DNA from: an uncultured bacterium
GTDB lineage: Bacteria > Planctomycetota > UBA8108
Reading direction: 5' to 3'
DNA length: 12,526 nt
NCBI GenBank assembly: GCA_913050545.1
Contig: CAJWZY010000035.1
Location: 1-12,526 of the forward strand
Of this stretch, positions 7,447-12,526 are shown piece after piece. Position 1 is the first letter of the stretch, and each line of letters opens with the position of its first letter. Under the pieces are notes generated by a model. That model was not told where the DNA came from, made no database searches, and was given only the letters and a program-made list of their open reading frames with translations. The position numbers were made by a program, and so were the translations under genes.

Positions 7447-8007
7447 ATGGGACTCAAGAAGACAACAACCCTGGTGCTGGTGCTCGGCATCTGGCTCGGA
7501 GCAAGCGCCCTGCTGCTCTGGGTGGTCGGCTCGTCGTTTCCAGGAGTTGAGAAGGCGGTCCAGAATAATGAAAAGCTGGCGAAGAAGGCGAAGCTCAAGC
7601 CCGGGGATGCGGCGGCCAGGAAGATCAGTGTTCCCTGGGTCGTTACCGGGGAGCTGAATCGCCAGTACTTTGCCGGCTGGAATATCGGCCAGCTGATCCT
7701 TGCGGGCACTGCCCTGCTATGCGCCGCTCGGTGCCGGCAACGGGCAACGTTCCTGGTGCTCTGCATCGCGGCCCTTATCGTGCTGGCTCTCAGCTTCTGG
7801 CTGGCGCCGGAGCTCACCGTGACGGGTCGCTCCCTGGACTTTGTTCCACGCGATCCTCCGCCTGCACAGGAGTCGAGGTTCATGGGCCTGCACCGGCTGT
7901 ATACAGGCCTGGAGCTTGCGAAGGTCGTCCTGCTGGTGCTGGCGGTGAAGCTGGCCGGCCGGGAGGAAGGAAAGCGCCCCGGGGAACCAGCTCAGCAGGC
8001 TTCGTAG
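7447..8007 (+). CDS. DUF4149-like integral membrane protein
   Basis: A 186-residue protein with four predicted membrane helices at about 8-29, 76-94, 101-120 and 152-170. A long polar loop (30-75) rich in Lys and Ala follows the first helix. The pattern WLGAS in helix 1, the SFWLAPELT segment after helix 3 (116-124) and LHRLYTGLELAK at 148-159 before and into helix 4 recalls the DUF4149/TMEM205-like family, whose biochemical function I do not know. GGAG at 7433-7436 gives a ribosome site 10 bases before the ATG. It follows ribBA by 29 bases and probably shares its transcript, though a role in flavin metabolism cannot be inferred. Its last 16 bases overlap the end of the convergent Nudix/MBL gene. 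Confidence 0.85.
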   Translation: MGLKKTTTLVLVLGIWLGASALLLWVVGSSFPGVEKAVQNNEKLAKKAKLKPGDAAARKISVPWVVTGELNRQYFAGWNIGQLILAGTALLCAARCRQRATFLVLCIAALIVLALSFWLAPELTVTGRSLDFVPRDPPPAQESRFMGLHRLYTGLELAKVVLLVLAVKLAGREEGKRPGEPAQQAS

Positions 8008-9482
8008 AGATCCTCTTCGGGCCGCCGGGCGCGGCCGTTTTCCACCAGGTATTCGAGGGCGGCTCGCGTTGTTCGCTCATACAGGGGACGGAGCCGGGAA
8101 TCTTTTTTGTGGTCATAGACCTTCCTGGAAATTTCCAGGACATGCCCGGGCTTCTGTGAGAGGACCTCCTGGACCTGTTCGATTCGCCGCCTTCGATGTT
8201 TGATGGTCTTGTCGATAAGGGCTTCGCCCTCCAGCGTGGGCATGCCGTGGGAGGGATAGAGCAGCCGGGTATCGAGAGCCCGGATTTTCTCCAGTGACTG
8301 GAAGTAGGTTTCGAGATGGCCACCGGGTGTGCCGACGTACATGCTGACGAGGGTCGAGAGGAGGTCGCCGGCAAGAAGGGCCTTGTGGCGTGCATCATAG
8401 AAGGCGAGGTGGCCTTCAGCATGACCCGGCGTGAAGAGACAGCGCAGCTGCCACCCGGCTGTTCCATCCGGACTGTCGCCGAGCTCGATGATGTCGTTAT
8501 CTGTGAGCTCCCGCTCAAAACTTCTCTCCAGCAGTTCGGCTGTTCTCCGGTGTCCCCAGCAGGGCAGGTCCCAGCGTTCGAGGATCGCGTCAAGAGCACC
8601 GACATGGTCGATATGGTGGTGGCTGAGAACGATGGCCTCCGGCTGGTCACCCGCAGCGACGCGGTTCTCGATGGCTTTCAGCAGGTGGAGCTGTTCCTTT
8701 TCTCCGGTTGGCGAGGGGTCCAGGATCAGGAAGCGCTGAGCGCCAACCAGGAAGGTGCTCGAGGGAAGGGTTGGCGGCAGCGGTGGGCAGTGGAAGGGCA
8801 GGAGCTCTATTCCCGGCCCCCAGGGAATGGCCAGGCCTGAGCCCTCGAATGTCTGCGGGGATGATTGAAGGGATTCAAGAGCAGCCGGGGTGAGGCCTCC
8901 GGCGAGCTGGCGCAGGATGACGATGACCGGTGGGGCAAGCAGCACCTCTCCACGCGCCCATTCAGCGAGCGTCCGGGTGGGAGAGCACCATCTTCCACCG
9001 GAGAGCTCTCCGGGAAGGATCTCAGGCTCCTCCCCGGTTTCCATCAGGAAGAAGGTGCTGGTGTATCGTTCCCGGGAAAACCCTGGCGTCACCAGCCGCA
9101 GGGCCTGCTGGAGCGTACCCTGCTGGAGGGATGCACCGGCCTCTGTCAGCGTCGAGAAGAACCCGGCGGCGGCGGCGCCCTGCAGGAGCTCCCGGCGCAG
9201 GCTGGCCGTGTCTTTTTTCGAAAGCGAGCTGTTTCGGAGAGCCAGGACGCCGGTTTCCTCAAAAAGTTCACGCACTGCGCAGCCCAGCAGGGTCCGCTGC
9301 CCGGCGTCGACTTCTTCATCAAGAGGGAGAGTTTCATCCCCGGATTCTGTCTTGCCGCCGGCAAAGGCGAGATACCCGCCGAGGAAGCGCATCTCCCTGG
9401 ATCTTGAAACGAGGAAGACCTCCAGCCCCTTGCCTTGTCGGTAGAGAATGATGTTGGCCGTCTGCCGGGTCATGTGTGGCAT
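7992..9482 (-). CDS. Nudix hydrolase - metallo-beta-lactamase (LACTB2-like) - winged-helix fusion
   Basis: A 496-residue three-part protein. Residues 5-195 form a Nudix domain: AFAGGKTESGDE (39-50) and RELFEETGV (71-79) are the two halves of the Nudix box, separated by an unusually long insert, as in NUDT19/NUDT7-like enzymes that cut CoA or other nucleotide diphosphates. Residues about 225-415 form an MBL domain with SHHHIDH (287-293), the metal ligand region TPGHAEGH (351-358), AGDLL (371-375) and YPSHG (409-413). Residues 425-496 resemble the LACTB2 C-terminal winged helix, with HRRRRIEQVQEVL (429-441) and RTTRAALEYLVENGR (470-484). The start at 9482 is preferred over ATG 9521 because AGGA at 9489-9492 sits 6 bases upstream. 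LACTB2 proteins are hydrolases or RNases; the substrate here is unknown. It follows bamA by 50 bases in the same direction. Confidence 0.9.
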   Translation of the reverse strand: MPHMTRQTANIILYRQGKGLEVFLVSRSREMRFLGGYLAFAGGKTESGDETLPLDEEVDAGQRTLLGCAVRELFEETGVLALRNSSLSKKDTASLRRELLQGAAAAGFFSTLTEAGASLQQGTLQQALRLVTPGFSRERYTSTFFLMETGEEPEILPGELSGGRWCSPTRTLAEWARGEVLLAPPVIVILRQLAGGLTPAALESLQSSPQTFEGSGLAIPWGPGIELLPFHCPPLPPTLPSSTFLVGAQRFLILDPSPTGEKEQLHLLKAIENRVAAGDQPEAIVLSHHHIDHVGALDAILERWDLPCWGHRRTAELLERSFERELTDNDIIELGDSPDGTAGWQLRCLFTPGHAEGHLAFYDARHKALLAGDLLSTLVSMYVGTPGGHLETYFQSLEKIRALDTRLLYPSHGMPTLEGEALIDKTIKHRRRRIEQVQEVLSQKPGHVLEISRKVYDHKKDSRLRPLYERTTRAALEYLVENGRARRPEEDLYEAC

Positions 9483-9532
9483 TAGGCGTCCTGGAGCCGG
9501 CCCTTGCAAGTGCCGAGGCATGGCCTGCCCGC

Positions 9533-11890
9533 TCAGAAGGCGTATCCAACAGTGAAGGAAAAGACCTCCGGCTGGTCGCCAGGCTGTTTTGAGAGAGTCT
9601 TCGTCCAGTAGAGGTTTACCGGCAGGACCTGGCCGAGGAAGGGGAAGCGGAACTGGAAGCCGGCGCCTGCCGCCGTGCGGATCTGGCTGCCTGAGAAATC
9701 ACCGAAGTCATCTTCAAGAAGCCCCCAGTCAAAGAGGACAACGCCCCTGATCTCGCGTGAGAGCAGCGGGGCGGAGTACTCGACGGTTCCTCTCAGCAGG
9801 CTTCCTCCTCCGATGGGTTCACCGAGGTCATGGGGCCCGAGCTCCCTGTATTCAAAGCCGCGAAGGTCATGCGGGCCCCCGAGAAAGAAATTTTCATAGA
9901 AGGGCAGGTCTCCGGAGGCAGAGTCGATCCAGCCGGCCTCGACTCCCAGGTGCAGCAGGTGCCTGAGGTCGGCATACCGGTCAAAGAGGGGCTTGTAGTA
10001 ATCAGCCGAGATGGTGCAGCGGGTGAAATCACTGTCGGAGCCGGTGAACGAATCGGCGAGGTCCAGCTTGCATTCCGCCAACACCCCCCGGGGGCCTCCG
10101 TAGACGTTGTTCTCCAGGTCAAGATACCGCAGCGAGAGCCTTGGGTAGGACAACAGGGCCTCCGCCGGGCCTGCTGAGATGGCTGGCGGAGCCCCGGAAT
10201 CGATTTGCCCGAGCTTAACATCGTCGAGTCGCCAGCCGAGCGCGAGGGAGAGCCGGTGGTCGCTGTCGAGATACTGGCGGATCTCGGGTTCGGTTGTGAA
10301 ACGATTCTCCTCGTAGCTGCCGCGGCGAAAGATCTGTGAGCCGGTGCGCAGTGTGAAGGCCCGGCTGGTAGAGAAAAAATAGGGTTCATGGAAGCCGAGG
10401 GTGTAGCGGCTCTCTGCGTTCCCGGGGATGATTTCCGCATAGATGGATTGTCCGCCGCCAACAAAGGCATTGGACCAGTCGCCAGGACTCTTTGGCAGCG
10501 CGAAGAGATCGAAGTTCGTATGTTCCAGTCGGAAGTAGCCGACCTCTCCCTGGCCCCTGGATGCTCCCCCGCCAATATCCCAGCGACCGGTGGTGTCACG
10601 CTCCTCGACCGCGATCTGTACATCTTTACGTCCAGGCACCTCGGTGTCGATCGCGTTGAGTGTCACATCGCTGAAGAGCCCGGTTGCGCGCAGTCGCTTG
10701 AGTGTATCGTCCATCTCGATCAGGCTGAGTGGCTCACCGCTGATGAGACTTGAATGCCTGCGGATCACCCGGTCACGGGTGGTGGTGTTGCCGCTGATCT
10801 CGACCTTTCGGACAAAGAGGTGCTCTCTCTCATCGATCCTGAATACCACGACCACATCAGTTTCGGCTGTGTAGAGCAGCTGGACGGCGATGGAGGGGAT
10901 TCGGTCAGAGCGCTCCTGGTAGATTCGAACCAGCGCTCTGCGCAGCTCTTCGACGGCCTTGCCGGAGTAGAACTGGCCGGCCTCGAATTCGATGCTTTCG
11001 CTCAACACCTTGTCTCCGAAGACCTGGTTGCCTTCAAACCTGAGCTCCTGGAGGCGGTACCGGGGGCCTTCCTGGATCTCCAGGGAGATGCTCACATCGC
11101 GCAGCGACGAGTTGATGCTGATATCTTTCAGCCCCACCCTGCTGTCGAGATTCCCTCTTGAGCGGTAAAACAACCGGAGCTTTTCGAGAGAGTCGCCGAG
11201 CCGATGCGGGACGAAATAGCCTTTCTGGACAACACCGAAAAGACGCTCAGGACGCAGCCCGGTGATCTCGATGATCTCCTCCCCGGTTAAATCCGAGTTG
11301 CCGATGGAAATGACCTCGCGGATGCTGGCCCGGTCTCCCTCGGCGATGTCGAAGTAGAGCCCCACCTTGCCCGGGCCGAGCTTCCGGACCTCCGCATCAA
11401 CCCTGGCGAAAAGGAAGCCGTCCTCCTGGCAGGCCTGCTCGAGGGCATCCCGGGAATCTTCCAGCAGCTCCCGGCGGAAAGGGGAGCCTTCCTGGATGCC
11501 GAGCGCTTCGCGGAGCTGCTGGCGCCTGAGGGCTGAATTTCCACGGATCCTGATTTCCTTCAGGAGGGGGCGCTCAACGATCGTGATCCTGATGATCGTG
11601 GGCTCTCCGGCAGCTGAGCTTAGCGTGGGAAGGGCTACGCTCTCGATGAACTCGTGCTTCAGCAGGTTCTCTACCGCCCGCCGGCCGGCTTCGGGAGTCC
11701 ATTCTTTCCCGGGTTCGAGACCGCTGGTCTTGAGCAGCTCCTCCTGCGGCAGCCAGCTGCGGCCAGGGAATTCCACCCGCTTGATGACTGGATTTTCTTT
11801 TTCCCCGGGCATGGATTGACCCGGGGCCTGGAGCAGGAGCCAGAAGGCCGCGGCAAGAATCAACCTGGGAAGGGCATAGAAACGGGTCAT
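9533..11890 (-). CDS. bamA: Outer membrane protein assembly factor, BamA/Omp85 family
   Basis: A 785-residue outer-membrane protein that inserts beta-barrel proteins. A signal peptide (MTRFYALPRL, then a hydrophobic core to about residue 23) precedes five POTRA-type domains: about 34-107, 110-186 (KEIRIRGNSALRRQQLREAL), 190-274 (REVISIGNSDLTGEEI), 280-355 (LQELRFEGNQVFGDKV) and 360-432 (VRKVEISGNTTTRDRV). A 16-stranded barrel follows from about 436, with the family loop-6 motif in GGPHDLRGFE (671-680) and a terminal aromatic GYAF, the barrel signature recognised by the Bam machine. The size matches BamA (about 800 residues). No other Bam subunit, and no skp or lpxD gene, is adjacent, which is unlike the usual proteobacterial order. 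A TamA-like role is possible but five POTRAs favour BamA. No clear ribosome site precedes ATG 11890. It is divergent from ispG. Confidence 0.92.
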   Translation of the reverse strand: MTRFYALPRLILAAAFWLLLQAPGQSMPGEKENPVIKRVEFPGRSWLPQEELLKTSGLEPGKEWTPEAGRRAVENLLKHEFIESVALPTLSSAAGEPTIIRITIVERPLLKEIRIRGNSALRRQQLREALGIQEGSPFRRELLEDSRDALEQACQEDGFLFARVDAEVRKLGPGKVGLYFDIAEGDRASIREVISIGNSDLTGEEIIEITGLRPERLFGVVQKGYFVPHRLGDSLEKLRLFYRSRGNLDSRVGLKDISINSSLRDVSISLEIQEGPRYRLQELRFEGNQVFGDKVLSESIEFEAGQFYSGKAVEELRRALVRIYQERSDRIPSIAVQLLYTAETDVVVVFRIDEREHLFVRKVEISGNTTTRDRVIRRHSSLISGEPLSLIEMDDTLKRLRATGLFSDVTLNAIDTEVPGRKDVQIAVEERDTTGRWDIGGGASRGQGEVGYFRLEHTNFDLFALPKSPGDWSNAFVGGGQSIYAEIIPGNAESRYTLGFHEPYFFSTSRAFTLRTGSQIFRRGSYEENRFTTEPEIRQYLDSDHRLSLALGWRLDDVKLGQIDSGAPPAISAGPAEALLSYPRLSLRYLDLENNVYGGPRGVLAECKLDLADSFTGSDSDFTRCTISADYYKPLFDRYADLRHLLHLGVEAGWIDSASGDLPFYENFFLGGPHDLRGFEYRELGPHDLGEPIGGGSLLRGTVEYSAPLLSREIRGVVLFDWGLLEDDFGDFSGSQIRTAAGAGFQFRFPFLGQVLPVNLYWTKTLSKQPGDQPEVFSFTVGYAF

Positions 11891-11970
11891 GGGAGAGCAA
11901 GCATAGAGAAACAGGCCGGTAAGATCGAGCAGAGACCCGGATACAAGTTGCCCTGGCGTGGTTGGATTCG

Positions 11971-11999
11971 TTGACCGTTGCCGGGGGGATTACTACAAT
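11971..11999 (+). promoter_or_regulatory. Sigma-70-type promoter for ispG
   Basis: TTGACC (11971-11976), a 17-base spacer and TACAAT (11994-11999). Transcription would start near 12006, about 57 bases before the ispG ATG. This is the best promoter in the window. I could not find a comparable minus-strand promoter for bamA in the same 172-base gap. Confidence 0.6.
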
Positions 12000-12025
12000 G
12001 ACAACCTTTTGCGCTCGGCGGTTTT

Positions 12026-12037
12026 GCCCCCGGGGGC
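12026..12037. repeat. GC-only palindrome in the ispG leader
   Basis: GCCCCCGGGGGC, a perfect 12-base palindrome about 20 bases after the predicted start of transcription and 25 bases before the ispG ATG. It could fold as a short stem with a 4-base loop in the mRNA or be a protein-binding site. Nothing else marks its role. Confidence 0.4.
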
Positions 12038-12062
12038 CTTCTTTGAAGATTTGAAGCAGGTT

Positions 12063-12526
12063 ATGTCCAGGGAAATTCAACGCAATCCAACGCGTTCTGT
12101 GCGGGTCGGGTCGGTCGGGATCGGCAGCGAGCATGGTATCCCCGTGCAGACCATGACCGCGACACATACGCAGGAAGTCGATGAGACCCTGTCGCAGATC
12201 GCTGACATGAAGGAAGCGGGGGCGGATATTATCCGCCTGGCCTGTGATAACAAGAAGGATGCCCGGGCCCTTGCCGAGATTCGCAAGGGAACCGATGCGA
12301 ACCTCGTGGTTGATCTGCAGGAGAACTACCGCCTCGTCACCGAGGTCGCCCCCCATGTCGACAAGGTGCGCTACAATCCCGGCCATCTCTACCATGTGGA
12401 GAAGAACAAGCCGGTGCGGGAGAAGGTAGAGTTCATCGCTTCGGTGGCAAGGGAGAACGACTGCGCGCTCCGGGTGGGGGTCAATTGCGGTTCCGTCGAC
12501 CCGGCCTACAAGGAAAAATATCCCGA
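12063..12526 (+). CDS. ispG: 4-hydroxy-3-methylbut-2-en-1-yl diphosphate synthase, IspG/GcpE (3' end outside window)
   Basis: The first 154 codons of the iron-sulfur enzyme that makes HMBPP from methylerythritol cyclodiphosphate in the MEP isoprenoid pathway. The N-terminal TIM-barrel is recognisable: RSVRVGSVGIGSEHGIPVQT (11-30), TATHTQEVDETL (32-43), ADIIRLACDN (54-63), the conserved VDLQENYRL and VRYNPGHLYH segments near 84-111 and LRVGVNCGSVDP near 136-147. The iron-sulfur domain lies beyond the window. The VDLQENYRL form is like planctomycete-type enzymes as I remember them. ATG 12063 is the chosen start; only a weak AGCAGG lies 2 bases upstream. A TTACTACAAT-containing promoter precedes it, so it is probably the first gene of its transcript. 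It is divergent from bamA. Confidence 0.95.
   Translation, partial: MSREIQRNPTRSVRVGSVGIGSEHGIPVQTMTATHTQEVDETLSQIADMKEAGADIIRLACDNKKDARALAEIRKGTDANLVVDLQENYRLVTEVAPHVDKVRYNPGHLYHVEKNKPVREKVEFIASVARENDCALRVGVNCGSVDPAYKEKYP

Noticed and set aside
8316..9451. Several plus-strand frames of 170-184 codons inside the Nudix/MBL gene
   Set aside because: Shadows of the minus-strand gene, mutually overlapping and Arg/Ser/Pro-rich.
11574..12395. 273-codon minus-strand frame across the bamA/ispG gap
   Set aside because: Antisense to ispG and out of frame with bamA; would cover the promoter region; both real genes are clear.

Overview
The window reads as ordinary chromosomal DNA of a high-GC, double-membrane (Gram-negative type) bacterium. 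The outer-membrane assembly protein of the BamA/Omp85 family requires an outer membrane. The start of IspG at the right edge resembles the planctomycete/PVC-type version of that enzyme from memory, so a Planctomycetota-like organism is my best guess, but this is inference. I see no rRNA, tRNA, CRISPR array, insertion sequence, phage gene or attachment site.

Layout, left to right. (1) 1-1248, plus strand: the 3' part of a nucleoside-phosphorylase-family gene that resembles hopanoid-associated nucleosidases, overlapping by 8 bases a small protein with two membrane helices. (2) 1284-5830, minus strand: a three-gene unit transcribed leftwards. It encodes a 901-residue RND/MMPL exporter, a periplasmic PhnD-like binding protein and a TatT/TPR-like lipoprotein. 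(3) 5831-6142: a 312-base divergent intergenic region with a terminator-like hairpin on the minus strand and a tiny reading frame leading into the next gene. (4) 6143-8007, plus strand: bifunctional riboflavin gene ribBA, followed by a four-helix membrane protein resembling DUF4149. (5) 7992-11890, minus strand: bamA, then a Nudix/metallo-beta-lactamase/winged-helix fusion whose 3' end overlaps the membrane-protein gene tail to tail. (6) 11891-12526: a divergent intergenic region with a good sigma-70-type promoter, then the first 154 codons of ispG.

How the genes may work together. Several touch isoprenoid or envelope biology: IspG makes a precursor in the MEP isoprenoid pathway, the phosphorylase-like gene and the RND exporter resemble hopanoid accessory proteins (HpnG, HpnN), and BamA builds the outer membrane. 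The most interesting unit is the RND exporter with its binding protein and TPR lipoprotein. It combines an RND pump with the kind of binding-protein/TPR-lipoprotein pair known from TPR-associated TRAP (TPAT) systems and may move a hydrophobic ligand across the periplasm. The ligand cannot be read from the sequence. RibBA and the Nudix/MBL protein are metabolic or housekeeping functions.
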